Of a stretch of 64,000 nucleotides of DNA, positions 17,297 to 25,544 are shown piece by piece. Origin of the DNA: JBMYZL01 sp049610385. GTDB lineage: Bacteria; Bacteroidota; Bacteroidia; Flavobacteriales_D; Sanyastnellaceae. Made by a program: the position numbers and the translations under genes. The DNA lies in contig JBMYZL010000002.1 of assembly GCA_049610385.1 (NCBI GenBank), forward strand, positions 62,001 through 126,000. The letters are read 5' to 3'. The stretch's first letter is position 1, and each line of letters begins with the position of its first letter. The notes under the pieces are model-generated. The model was not told the origin of the DNA. It made no database searches and saw only the letters and a list, made by a program, of their open reading frames with translations.

Positions 17297-18592
17297 TTAT
17301 TTGTGCTCGCCGAGCGCTCTAACTCGTACGAGTCCAATTCGATTTTGTTCCACGGACTCCACTTCCAAGATGCAATCGGCAATCGGCAAGGTGAAACCCG
17401 GTTCTGGAATGTCCTCGGCTTCGTGGAGGATCAATCCACCCAAAGTATCATAAGCCTCGTGAAGCGGCAGGTTCAATCCGTATCGCTCATTGAGATCTTC
17501 GGCGTCGAGTCGCGCTGAGAACCGCCAGTAGCCAGCTTCGATTTCTTCCTCCACCAATTCTTCAAAATCGTGTTCATCTTCAATGTCCCCAACCAATTCT
17601 TCCATGATGTCTTCCATGGTGAGAATGCCTGAGGTTCCGCCAAACTCGTCCACCACCACGGCCAAGTGCCTCCGCCTTTGCATGAAAAGTCGCAACAATT
17701 CATCCGCGGCCATGGGTTCAGGTACCACAAAAGTGGGGTGAAGGATGTGCTTCACTTCTTCTGGCATGCGGAACAAATCTTTGGAATGAACATACCCCAC
17801 AATGTGATCAATGTCACCGCGATAAATCACGATTTTGGAAAGTCCTGTGGAGACGAACAAATCGCGGACTTCATCAACGGGTGTTTCAATGTCCACTGCG
17901 ATCACCTCGTTGCGAGGAATGAGGCAATCACGCGCTTGAATTTTGCTGAATTCCAGAGCGTTTTGCATGATTTGAAGTTCATGCTCCAGTTCTTGCTCGG
18001 GTTCCATTCGACCACTGATTTCCCGGATGAAATGGTCCAAATCAGTGGCCCCAAGTCGTTCTTCGGCTTGCTCGTCATCCAGGCGACGATTGCCTCCGAC
18101 CAAACGCAAGGTGCCATGAGACAGTCCCACCACCAAAAGACCAGGCAGAATCAACAACCAGTGGAGCAGCGCAAGCGGAAGGGCGAAAATCCGCAACCAG
18201 TGATTCGGATCAGCATGAAACAAGGATTTGGGGATGAACTCAGCCAACACCAAGACGATGATGGTGGTGATCACGGTCTGCGCAGACAAAGCGAGAAACG
18301 GACTCGCTGCTGTATTCCAATCCGCCGCGTCAAACAAGGTTTGGCTGATGAGTGCTCCGCTTTCAATGCCACAAAAAACCAATGCCAAGTTGTTGCCGAC
18401 GAGCATGGTGGCGATGAACAGTTCTGGACGCTTCACAAATTGGGCCAGCAACTGACCTCGAAAGCCTTGTTTGGAATCCAATTCCAGCTGCAGTCGGTTG
18501 GCTGAAACAAAGGCAATCTCCATGCCTGAGAAAAAAGCTGATCCCAACAATGAGACCAAAATGACCACAATTGAACTGGCAGGGTCAGGCAT
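17297..18592 (-). CDS. CorC/HlyC-like DUF21-CBS membrane protein
   Basis: The 431-residue product contains an N-terminal DUF21 membrane domain (SIVVILVSLLGSAFFSGMEIAFVSANR onward, about four helices to residue 165), a CBS pair (MQNALEFSKIQARDCLIPRNEVIAVD to VDEFGGTSGILTMEDIMEELVGDI) and a C-terminal CorC_HlyC domain. Family members are ion-transport-linked proteins (magnesium/cobalt) despite the historical 'hemolysin' name. It is paralogous to GldE at 23667-25010. The start at 18592 overlaps the small membrane protein gene by eight bases; an in-frame start at 18658 would overlap it deeply and is unlikely. Confidence 0.9.
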   Translation of the reverse strand: MPDPASSIVVILVSLLGSAFFSGMEIAFVSANRLQLELDSKQGFRGQLLAQFVKRPELFIATMLVGNNLALVFCGIESGALISQTLFDAADWNTAASPFLALSAQTVITTIIVLVLAEFIPKSLFHADPNHWLRIFALPLALLHWLLILPGLLVVGLSHGTLRLVGGNRRLDDEQAEERLGATDLDHFIREISGRMEPEQELEHELQIMQNALEFSKIQARDCLIPRNEVIAVDIETPVDEVRDLFVSTGLSKIVIYRGDIDHIVGYVHSKDLFRMPEEVKHILHPTFVVPEPMAADELLRLFMQRRRHLAVVVDEFGGTSGILTMEDIMEELVGDIEDEHDFEELVEEEIEAGYWRFSARLDAEDLNERYGLNLPLHEAYDTLGGLILHEAEDIPEPGFTLPIADCILEVESVEQNRIGLVRVRALGEHK

Positions 18593-18791
18593 GGTTTTCC
18601 ATTCGCTTTCGGAAACTTCGACGGAAGCCGTACCACAATGCCGCCAAAGCACAAACAATCAAGGTTTTCTTCCCCTGGTCCCAACCGTCGGTGATGATGG
18701 CATGTGCTGCTGCAACACCAGAGATGGCAATGGCCAGTAGCCAAAATTTTTCCGCGGCTTTGCTGACCTTGACCGCCCTTTCGGTATCCAT
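18585..18791 (-). CDS. small membrane protein of unknown function between lptC and the CBS protein gene
   Basis: The 68-residue product has a short charged N-terminus (MDTERAVKVSKAAEKF), two hydrophobic helices (WLLAIAISGVAAAHAII and TLIVCALAALWYGF) and a basic tail RRSFRKRMENHA, so it is probably a two-helix inner-membrane protein. A GTG at 18821 would extend it by ten residues and would overlap the lptC stop codon as GTGA, so that start is also possible. The tight packing between lptC and the CorC-like gene supports it being real. No function can be assigned. Confidence 0.7.
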   Translation of the reverse strand: MDTERAVKVSKAAEKFWLLAIAISGVAAAHAIITDGWDQGKKTLIVCALAALWYGFRRSFRKRMENHA

Positions 18792-18817
18792 GGGGTGAAG
18801 ATAAGATGTTTTGAAAT

Positions 18818-19441
18818 TCACTCTGGCACTTCGATTTCAATGGCGCCGGTGGGGTTCAGGATGACATAGTCTTCGAAACGCCCGTCGCTTTCCAACCCGG
18901 TTCCATGCAGAACGCCATCCGCCGTGTAAATCGTTACAGGACGACGGGTCCACACCCGATCTGAATCTTGGGCCCAAGTCAATTCTTCCGTTTCCAGTCG
19001 ATCTCCCTTTTTGTTTTCGAGGATGACTTCTTCTTTTGCCGTCATGTGCAAATGGACTTCATCAAAAACCCCTCTTTTGGCCTGCAATCTCGCTGCCCAT
19101 TGATTTTCGTCTCCGTCCAAATACAAGGTAAAGCCACCTGAAACTTGAATGGGGCTGACCGACCCACCCTCGGAATCTGCCTCAAAACGATTGAGTTTCG
19201 CCGCTTTGAGCATGTGCACGGCCGATCCCCGTTCACTGTACCGAAAAGTCCCACCTTCGATGGAATTGACAGGCTGAGGCTGTGGAATTTCAGTCGGATA
19301 CATGTCTGCCAGAGGTCCACTTTTGGAAGGGCTTCCGCAGCCCATGACCGTCCAACCTAGCAAAACAAACACCCATTCCCCAGCCGTTTGAAAAGGCATG
19401 CGGAATGGGCGTTGTGAGGTGGACAGCAAAAGGCTGTTCAT
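18818..19441 (-). CDS. lptC: LptC-like LPS export protein, lipoprotein form
   Basis: The 207-residue product has a signal peptide with a lipobox ending VMGC (Cys35) and a mature part of alternating beta strands (GGFTLYLDGDENQWAARLQAKRGVFDE, HMTAKEEVILENKKGDRLETEELTWAQDSDRVWTRRPV, GLESDGRFEDYVILNPTGAIEI) matching the LptC/OstA beta-taco fold. LptC passes lipopolysaccharide from the inner-membrane transporter LptB2FG to LptA. Having a lipobox rather than a plain transmembrane anchor is usual for Bacteroidota versions. The ATG at 19441 overlaps the TPR gene's stop by one base (TGATG), which fixes this start over the longer one at 19483. Confidence 0.87.
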   Translation of the reverse strand: MNSLLLSTSQRPFRMPFQTAGEWVFVLLGWTVMGCGSPSKSGPLADMYPTEIPQPQPVNSIEGGTFRYSERGSAVHMLKAAKLNRFEADSEGGSVSPIQVSGGFTLYLDGDENQWAARLQAKRGVFDEVHLHMTAKEEVILENKKGDRLETEELTWAQDSDRVWTRRPVTIYTADGVLHGTGLESDGRFEDYVILNPTGAIEIEVPE

Positions 19442-20829
19442 CAACGAATTCGAATGGTCGTGCTTTCTCCTGCACATGGACACCCGCCCTTGCTAGGTAC
19501 CTGAATGGCATCTCCCACACTCTTGCCCACATTGAAGATGTCTTCGCGTGTTGGAAATTGCTTGCTGGCAGCAGTCAATTTTTTGGCTGCTGCCTCTGCC
19601 AATTCATCAGAGGCCATATTCTTTGCACGCTGATAATAATCCGCCGCCACCAAATAGGCCAAACGCATGCCCAAGGCGCCATCATCACATGAAGGTGCGC
19701 CGTTCATGATTGCGTTTCCGATCAAGATGTAGGCTTCAGCAGACGAATTGTTCAATGCGAGCATTTCGCTGGCGTATTGTTTGGCCGTGTTGTATTTGTT
19801 CAAGACCAGGGCAGCTTCTCCTGCATCGAAAAGATATTGCTCACGCTCAGGGCAGTCCCCACACAACTCAAGCGCTTGCTGAATGTACTGGAAACTCTCT
19901 TCAAATTGATCGTTGCGCTTGAACTCAGACGCAATCACATAGGCTGAAGTCACAGAGGGCTCCGTTTCGTGAACAGCCACGGCCACAGGCAAGAACAGAT
20001 CATTGTCAATGCACTCTTTCTTATTGAGAAGGGTCAAAACGTCCTTCTTGAGCTTGATGTCTTCTGGGGCCTCGGCCACTTTCGCACTCAAAACCGGGAC
20101 CATGTCATCACATTTGGCAATGGCGACAAATACCTTTTCGAGATTTCCCAATGTTTTTTGAATGGCTCCAACGGTTTTCTGCTTTCCCTCTGCCTGTGCT
20201 TTTTCAAGTTGGGCGTTGGCGAAACTTGTGTAGACCAAATAATCGGTGAGCATCGCTTCTCTTTTGGCCTTGGCTGCTTCATCGTCCAACTTCTTCAAAG
20301 AGTAGAAAGAGGTCAAGTAACCATAGGTCAAAATCGCAGCACTCGACTCACCTTGCAAACAATCGATGGTTTCCATGAACCAATTGTTTGCTGTCACGGG
20401 ATCATCACTGCGGAGCTTGTAGTATGCCACAGCCTTTCGCCCGAGAATTTCACAGGCCTCTTGGGGATCTTCATCAGCTTCATGCAGCGCGATGCGGCGG
20501 TCGTATAACATGAAAATGCTGTCCGATGTGGAAGCCATGCGGGCTTCGTCCTCGGCCTTTTCGGCCACATCAAATTCCTCTTCCAACAACCGAATGCCTG
20601 CTGAATAGACACTTTCGATGTACTGGTCGGGGCAAATGTCACAAGCCTTTCCCCACTGCTTGTAGGCTTCATGGTAGTCACCTTGGTCTTCGTAGCTGTC
20701 GTACAAACTCCGGGCCTCGTTGCACTTGAATTTCTGCTCTTCCAAAGCGAGAGAATCTGTTGCCGATGTTTGGGCTTCGACGACGACTGGGGCAAAAAAT
20801 GCCAATGCGAATGGAATCAATCGTTTCAT
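19441..20829 (-). CDS. exported TPR protein of the lptC region
   Basis: The 462-residue product begins MKRLIPFALAFFAPVVVEA followed by Gln, a signal peptide, and continues as helical hairpin repeats throughout (for example YDSYEDQGDYHEAYKQWGKACDICPDQ and FEESFQYIQQALELCGDCPEREQYLFDAGEAAL). Cys pairs recur in several repeats (CDIC, CGDC), suggesting disulfides in the periplasm. It lies between the outer-membrane protein gene and lptC in a conserved-looking envelope operon and overlaps lptC by one base. A scaffolding role in the envelope is plausible, but no specific partner can be named. Confidence 0.85.
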   Translation of the reverse strand: MKRLIPFALAFFAPVVVEAQTSATDSLALEEQKFKCNEARSLYDSYEDQGDYHEAYKQWGKACDICPDQYIESVYSAGIRLLEEEFDVAEKAEDEARMASTSDSIFMLYDRRIALHEADEDPQEACEILGRKAVAYYKLRSDDPVTANNWFMETIDCLQGESSAAILTYGYLTSFYSLKKLDDEAAKAKREAMLTDYLVYTSFANAQLEKAQAEGKQKTVGAIQKTLGNLEKVFVAIAKCDDMVPVLSAKVAEAPEDIKLKKDVLTLLNKKECIDNDLFLPVAVAVHETEPSVTSAYVIASEFKRNDQFEESFQYIQQALELCGDCPEREQYLFDAGEAALVLNKYNTAKQYASEMLALNNSSAEAYILIGNAIMNGAPSCDDGALGMRLAYLVAADYYQRAKNMASDELAEAAAKKLTAASKQFPTREDIFNVGKSVGDAIQVPSKGGCPCAGESTTIRIR

Positions 20830-20876
20830 GGTCTTGTTTTGGTGGAAAACGTATCAAGTGGGTTTTTCAGTCTCTG

Positions 20877-22337
20877 TCAATCATAAAGTCGAGGAGTGAG
20901 CCAAATGTTCTTGTAGAAGGGATTCAGCGTGAACCCGATGTGGATGTTTAGGATCTGCTCTTGCAAGCCCAGCTGGTCACTCATGTTTCTTTTCCCAAAA
21001 TCCATGCCAAGATGCAATTTGCTTGCACTTCGACTGCCTCGCATCGGCAAACTCAATCCAGCAGATACCGACCATGACTCCAAGGTTTCGCCAGTCTCCT
21101 CGCGCTTGAGAGGCAATTCTCCACGAGCAAATCCGGCTCGGTAAGTTGTCATGCCCCAAAGCGGATGTCGTTGTTCTGGATTCCCGGGTTTCCATTGGAT
21201 TCCAGCATGCAGTCGTTTTTCTGGGTTCCAGGCCCATCCTTCACCCATCCATTCAATGCCGGAATCGTCGGCATTGAGGGAAGTCCAATCCCGTTGTACC
21301 CACTCGACCCCAATCAGAAGGCGCCGGCCGTTGGCATGGTCAAACAAAAGACCAGCACCGGCTTGAATGCCGATTGGCAATGCTGACCGTGTCTCAAATG
21401 AAGTGTAAAATGCTGTGTCCACTGGGGTGACGACCCCACCGAAAGTTTGTGTGTTTGTAGCCAACCGCTCATAGTCAGTTGTCAAGGAGTCGCTGCCTTG
21501 AAGTGAGGCTGACAAGCGGAAAGTCAAACTTTTCTGAAAGTCCCGCTTCGAGCCGTAGCGTGCATAGATTAGTTGGTCCAAAATCACCCCCACATTCCAA
21601 GCGGCTGCGCGGTGTTCGAAGTGAGTAGATGTTCGATTATCGAGAAAAGTCGGGTCGAAAATGTCAAGGCGAGAGGTTCTCTCTACCGACCCGAAGAGGT
21701 AGCGGACCTGCCCTGCTACATGCAGTTGTGTGCCCCGAACAGCAATGCTGTCTTGGGTTCCGGCAGCGACAAATCGCGTCCCTCGGAAACTCCGGCTCCA
21801 TCCCAATTGTGCGATGGACAAACCGCCCAAACCATCATAGGTTTTTTCAACTGTCCCTGCATTGGGGTCTTCCTCTGCTTGGGTGATGGCATAACCGGTT
21901 TGAAGAAACGGCTGAACCCCAAAAATCAGCGCATTTTTACCGCCATTTCGCTTGAAGACCAATCCCATGGGGCCAATGCTGCCGGTATTTGCAACAGCGA
22001 AGTCACCATAGCCTTCTTCAGACAATCCCAAACGGGTGCCATGCCCAGAGACTTGAAAGGTCGTTGCGACCAATGTGCCAGCAGTAGCTGGGTTTTCGTG
22101 TGAGAAGGAGTAGCCGTCCGCCCCGATGCTTGACAGCCCGCCCATGCCGGCGAAGGATGGAGGTACAAAAGCCGATTGAAGGCCCAGTCCATGCCGTGAG
22201 TAAGGCGAGAATTCAGTTCCTTGGCCCCATGCTTTGACGACAATTCCACACGTCAAACAGACGAGCAAGGTCAAGGAGGCCCAGAGTTGTATAGCTGGAC
22301 GAGGTGCTGGATTGTGGTTGTGGTCAGTGATCTGCAA
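20877..22337 (-). CDS. outer-membrane beta-barrel protein downstream of coaX
   Basis: The 486-residue product has a long N-terminus and signal peptide ending around VKAWG before QGT. It then shows GTEFSPYSRHGLGLQSAFVPPSFAGMGGLSSIGADGYSFSHENPA, an opening similar to FadL/PorV-type barrels, followed by many alternating strands and a C-terminus rich in aromatic strand residues (FTLNPFYKNIWLTPRLYD). It should be an integral outer-membrane protein. The start is a TTG at 22337, overlapping the last 14 bases of coaX; I see no in-frame ATG before the signal peptide. Its fixed place between coaX and lptC suggests envelope function, but the ligand or partner is unknown. Confidence 0.82.
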   Translation of the reverse strand: MQITDHNHNPAPRPAIQLWASLTLLVCLTCGIVVKAWGQGTEFSPYSRHGLGLQSAFVPPSFAGMGGLSSIGADGYSFSHENPATAGTLVATTFQVSGHGTRLGLSEEGYGDFAVANTGSIGPMGLVFKRNGGKNALIFGVQPFLQTGYAITQAEEDPNAGTVEKTYDGLGGLSIAQLGWSRSFRGTRFVAAGTQDSIAVRGTQLHVAGQVRYLFGSVERTSRLDIFDPTFLDNRTSTHFEHRAAAWNVGVILDQLIYARYGSKRDFQKSLTFRLSASLQGSDSLTTDYERLATNTQTFGGVVTPVDTAFYTSFETRSALPIGIQAGAGLLFDHANGRRLLIGVEWVQRDWTSLNADDSGIEWMGEGWAWNPEKRLHAGIQWKPGNPEQRHPLWGMTTYRAGFARGELPLKREETGETLESWSVSAGLSLPMRGSRSASKLHLGMDFGKRNMSDQLGLQEQILNIHIGFTLNPFYKNIWLTPRLYD

Positions 22338-23064
22338 TGTGTTTGAGAATTGCCCGAAACCCCTTGAGGGTCAACATTGGGTCGGCAAAAATGCGGTATT
22401 GTGTGGGGAGTTGCAAATGATTTGCCTTTCCTCCGGTGAGGAAAACCGAAAGGTCCGGCCAAACTTTCCCAAAATCGTCAATCCTGCCCTTGATTTCGGC
22501 TTGCAATCCGGCCCATGCTCCAATGCGCATGGACTCGATTGTGGTGCGTCCAACCTCCGTTGTCGACGGCCGCTGTCCTGTCGCCTCGACCTTGGGGAGC
22601 GATGCCGTCCATCTGGCCATGGCTTGAAGTCGCATGTCAAGACCGGGAGATATGCTGCCCCCAAGGAACACCCCATCCACCATCCAATCAAACGTCAGAC
22701 AGGTGCCGACATCGAGAATTAATGCGGGTCCAAAAGGGCATTGTTTTCGCGCTTCAGCTGCATTGGCAATGCGATCCAGACCCAAAGTTTCTGGACTGTC
22801 ATAGTCAATGGGAACTCCGGTGTCCTGGCCCGTGCACAAATGGTGGACATTTCTCTGTTGTCTTGCCCAGGTGGAAAGCGAATCTGGGACGGTTCCCGAC
22901 GCGGCGATGAGGATGCGGGGGTCGTTTCCATTTTTGTGCTTGTCGAATTGATGGAAAGCGTCCTCCAAATTCCGACCCATCAGGTCGGGGTCTTTCGCTT
23001 CCTTCTGGAAAACCGCCCACTTGACAGATGTGTTGCCGCAATCAAAAATCCAATCGTTGTTCAT
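22324..23064 (-). CDS. coaX: type III pantothenate kinase
   Basis: The 246-residue product has the ASKHA-fold motifs of CoaX: the N-terminal phosphate loop IFDCGNTSVKWAVF, YDSPETLGLDRIANA, the DVGTCLTFDWMVDGVFLGGSISPGLDMRLQAM box, and a C-terminal FLTGGKANHL. It phosphorylates pantothenate, the first step to coenzyme A. The ATG at 23064 overlaps the gldD stop as TGATG; a start two codons earlier (23070) is possible. Confidence 0.93.
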   Translation of the reverse strand: MNNDWIFDCGNTSVKWAVFQKEAKDPDLMGRNLEDAFHQFDKHKNGNDPRILIAASGTVPDSLSTWARQQRNVHHLCTGQDTGVPIDYDSPETLGLDRIANAAEARKQCPFGPALILDVGTCLTFDWMVDGVFLGGSISPGLDMRLQAMARWTASLPKVEATGQRPSTTEVGRTTIESMRIGAWAGLQAEIKGRIDDFGKVWPDLSVFLTGGKANHLQLPTQYRIFADPMLTLKGFRAILKHIADH

Positions 23065-23663
23065 CACCATTGAAGGGTTTGAATCATGTGAACCAAATCC
23101 GTTCGGATGTGCGCTAGCGATGGTGCCAAACTGTCGGGCTGCGGGGTGTGATTGAAATAGAGACTGCCCCGCACAAAGTGACGGAGACTATCTGTGGCAA
23201 AGAATTGAATGGGGGTGGCTACGGGACCGCTAAGGTCGTAGAAAAGGCCAAAAACGGATGATTCCGAGAACGCGAATTGTTGCCTTCCGATGCCTGTGGC
23301 TTTGATGTCGTGATTGAAAGCCAATTCATGGGCATCTTGAACCAATTTGTCCAGCTTACTTCGATTTTGGCGGAGGGGTACATAAGTGCAATGGACCATG
23401 GCATTGAAACGGGGAAAGGCCACATTGAACCCGCAAAACCCTCCGGAAGGCTTACTGGAATGGGGTTGAAACTCGCGGGCGTATTGAGGCAACTCAAAAG
23501 ACAACCCACATGCGGATTCTCGTTCGGACCAGGTCCGATCGGGCATGTCGATCCGGAAAAACCCCCTGGGCTTGGGTACTGGAACGGGTTCTGCACATTG
23601 GCTCAACATGATGCACATCCACAGCCCCAAGACCCCCCAGCCCATTGTAGAACACCTGCTCAT
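23064..23663 (-). CDS. gldD: gliding motility lipoprotein GldD
   Basis: The 199-residue product has a signal peptide with lipobox LSQC (Cys23) and begins its mature part with PVPKPRGFFRIDMPDR, the signature opening of GldD. Conserved GldD-like segments follow: GGFCGFNVAFPRFNAMVHCTYVPL, KLVQDAHELAFNHDIKATGI and GPVATPIQFFATDSLRHFVRGSLYFNHTPQPDSLAP. GldD is required for gliding and T9SS function in Flavobacterium; its biochemical role is not settled. It follows gldE by three bases, the usual order, and overlaps coaX by one base. Confidence 0.9.
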   Translation of the reverse strand: MSRCSTMGWGVLGLWMCIMLSQCAEPVPVPKPRGFFRIDMPDRTWSERESACGLSFELPQYAREFQPHSSKPSGGFCGFNVAFPRFNAMVHCTYVPLRQNRSKLDKLVQDAHELAFNHDIKATGIGRQQFAFSESSVFGLFYDLSGPVATPIQFFATDSLRHFVRGSLYFNHTPQPDSLAPSLAHIRTDLVHMIQTLQW

Positions 23664-23666
23664 GGG

Positions 23667-25010
23667 TCAAGAAACTTCATCAATTCCCTTGTTCGGACCT
23701 GTTTCAAGGGAATCGGGTAAGGTCACCTTGATTCGGATGAGCTTGCGCGGGGTGGCCGCATCGATTTTCAATTCTACACCATCGAACAAAACCACTTCAC
23801 CTACTCGGAGCAATCGACCCGCCTGCTCAGTCACAAAACCACCGAGGGTATCCGCTTCTCCTTTGGCACTTTCCCACGTTTCTTCTTGTAATTCGAGGAT
23901 GCGGTAGACGTCAATCAGGGCCGTTTTGGCTTCAATGATACAAGTGCGGTCATCAAGGCGAGAGTATTGGATTTCCTCCGCATCGAATTCATCGGATATT
24001 TCGCCCACAATTTCCTCAATGATGTCCTCAAGGGTGATCAGTCCACTGGTGCCACCATATTCATCGACGACCAATGCGATGTGTGTTTTGCGCTGTTGAA
24101 AGTCGCGCATGAGATCATCGATTTTTTTGTTCTCTGGCACGTAAAAAGGGGCTCGCAGCAAGGAGGGCCAATCATAGTCTTCACTTTGCAAGTGGGGCAG
24201 GAGGTCCTTGACGTGGAGGATACCCGCAATGTCGTCAGGCCCATTTTTGAAGATTGGAATCCGTGAAAACCCAGAGGCCAAGACATGTGCGCGCACCCCG
24301 GCCCAAGTTGTGTCGAGACTGAGTGCCTCCATATCGGTGCGAGCGGTCATCACCTGTTTGGCGTCTTTGGAGCCAAATGACACAATGCCTTCCAAAATGC
24401 GTTGCTCATCTTCGGTACGTTCTTCATCTGCTGTCAATTCGAGCACCTGTTCCAAATCTTCCACCGAAAGTGAGGAGGAGGGTGTTTCAACTTTGCGGTC
24501 CAACCACCCACCCACGGCCACCAATGGCGACCAAATGGGGCGCAGTGTTTTTTGAGCGACCATCAAAGGCCCGGACATGCTTTGTGCAAACGGCACTGCG
24601 TTCGATGTGGCATAGACCTTGGGAATGACTTCGCCGAACAAAACAATCAAAAACGTCACCACCGCTACATGCAGCGTCCATTGCAGCCACAGCGGCAGAT
24701 GCGCACTGGGGAAGGCAGTTTCCATGGCCACCGTTGAGATCAGGATGATGATGATGTTGATGAGGTTGTTGAGGACCAAAATGGTCGCAAGCAAGTGCCT
24801 GGGTGCCCGCTCGGCGTCCGGGCTTTTGAGGAGTTCAAGAACACGTGTCGCAGCGGAGTTGGGCTGATTTTGTTGGTTCTCATCCAAGTCCTTCAACTCA
24901 GAAGGAGAGAGAGAAAAAAAAGCAACCTCCGATCCCGACACCAGCGCACTCAGCACAAGCAACAACCCGATGGCTACCCACGGAAGAATCCCACCCGAAT
25001 CAATGTCCAC
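23667..25010 (-). CDS. gldE: gliding motility-associated CBS membrane protein GldE
   Basis: The 447-residue product has a DUF21 membrane domain (WVAIGLLLVLSALVSGSEVAFFSLSPSEL and three further helices), two CBS motifs (SFGSKDAKQVMTARTDMEALSLD and VVDEYGGTSGLITLEDIIEEIVGEI) and a CorC_HlyC C-terminus. Its place immediately before gldD and after ssb identifies it as GldE rather than a generic CorC. The start is GTG at 25010; a stop codon lies three codons upstream in frame, so no ATG start is available. GldE is believed to cooperate with GldD in the T9SS/gliding apparatus. Confidence 0.88.
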   Translation of the reverse strand: MDIDSGGILPWVAIGLLLVLSALVSGSEVAFFSLSPSELKDLDENQQNQPNSAATRVLELLKSPDAERAPRHLLATILVLNNLINIIIILISTVAMETAFPSAHLPLWLQWTLHVAVVTFLIVLFGEVIPKVYATSNAVPFAQSMSGPLMVAQKTLRPIWSPLVAVGGWLDRKVETPSSSLSVEDLEQVLELTADEERTEDEQRILEGIVSFGSKDAKQVMTARTDMEALSLDTTWAGVRAHVLASGFSRIPIFKNGPDDIAGILHVKDLLPHLQSEDYDWPSLLRAPFYVPENKKIDDLMRDFQQRKTHIALVVDEYGGTSGLITLEDIIEEIVGEISDEFDAEEIQYSRLDDRTCIIEAKTALIDVYRILELQEETWESAKGEADTLGGFVTEQAGRLLRVGEVVLFDGVELKIDAATPRKLIRIKVTLPDSLETGPNKGIDEVS

Positions 25011-25025
25011 AATGTCTCACGTTCG

Positions 25026-25541
25026 TTAGAAAGGCAGATCGTCGACCGCATTGGGGTCTCCGAAAGTATTGTTTCCGCTGTCTCCAGCTGGATCGGGCTT
25101 CGGCGTGGTGAGTGAACTGGGTTGGGCGGTCGCGGCTGGTTGAGCCGACGGGATACCAGCCGCTGTTGCGGCCGGATGAGGCGCTTCACTGGGGCGTTGA
25201 CCTCCGGAGGGGCGGTCCAGGAGTTGCATAACATCCGCAACAATTTCAGTGGTGTATCGCTTTTGGCCTTGCTGGTCATCCCAAGAGCGGGTCTTCAACT
25301 TGCCCTCGATGTAAACTTGGGAGCCCTTTTGGAGATACTTCTCCGCTGTCTCAGCCATTTTGCGCCAAATGACAATGTTGTGCCATTCGGTTTGTGTGAT
25401 TTTTTCATTGGTGTTGCGGTCGCGATAAGTCTCGGACGTGGCCATGGGGAAAGAGCAAACGGGGACACCACTTTGGGTGTACCGCATTTCAGGGTCTTTT
25501 CCCAGGTTGCCAACCAAAATGACTTTGTTGATTCCTGCCAT
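25026..25541 (-). CDS. ssb: single-stranded DNA-binding protein
   Basis: The 171-residue product has the OB fold at residues 1-110 (INKVILVGNLGKDPEMRYT, QTEWHNIVIW, KGSQVYIEGKLKTRSW, YTTEIVADVMQLL), a Pro/Ala-rich flexible linker, and the acidic protein-interaction tip DDLPF. It coats ssDNA during replication and repair. It starts three bases after the mutY stop and precedes gldE, as in many Flavobacteriia. Confidence 0.96.
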   Translation of the reverse strand: MAGINKVILVGNLGKDPEMRYTQSGVPVCSFPMATSETYRDRNTNEKITQTEWHNIVIWRKMAETAEKYLQKGSQVYIEGKLKTRSWDDQQGQKRYTTEIVADVMQLLDRPSGGQRPSEAPHPAATAAGIPSAQPAATAQPSSLTTPKPDPAGDSGNNTFGDPNAVDDLPF

Positions 25542-25544
25542 GTT

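Noticed and set aside
17666..18505. 279-residue plus-strand ORF
   Set aside because: It is antisense to the CorC-like gene, whose CBS and DUF21 motifs are clear.
17297..25010. Two 'hemolysin' proteins as toxins
   Set aside because: DUF21-CBS-CorC_HlyC proteins are ion-transport or gliding proteins (CorC-like and GldE), not cytolysins.
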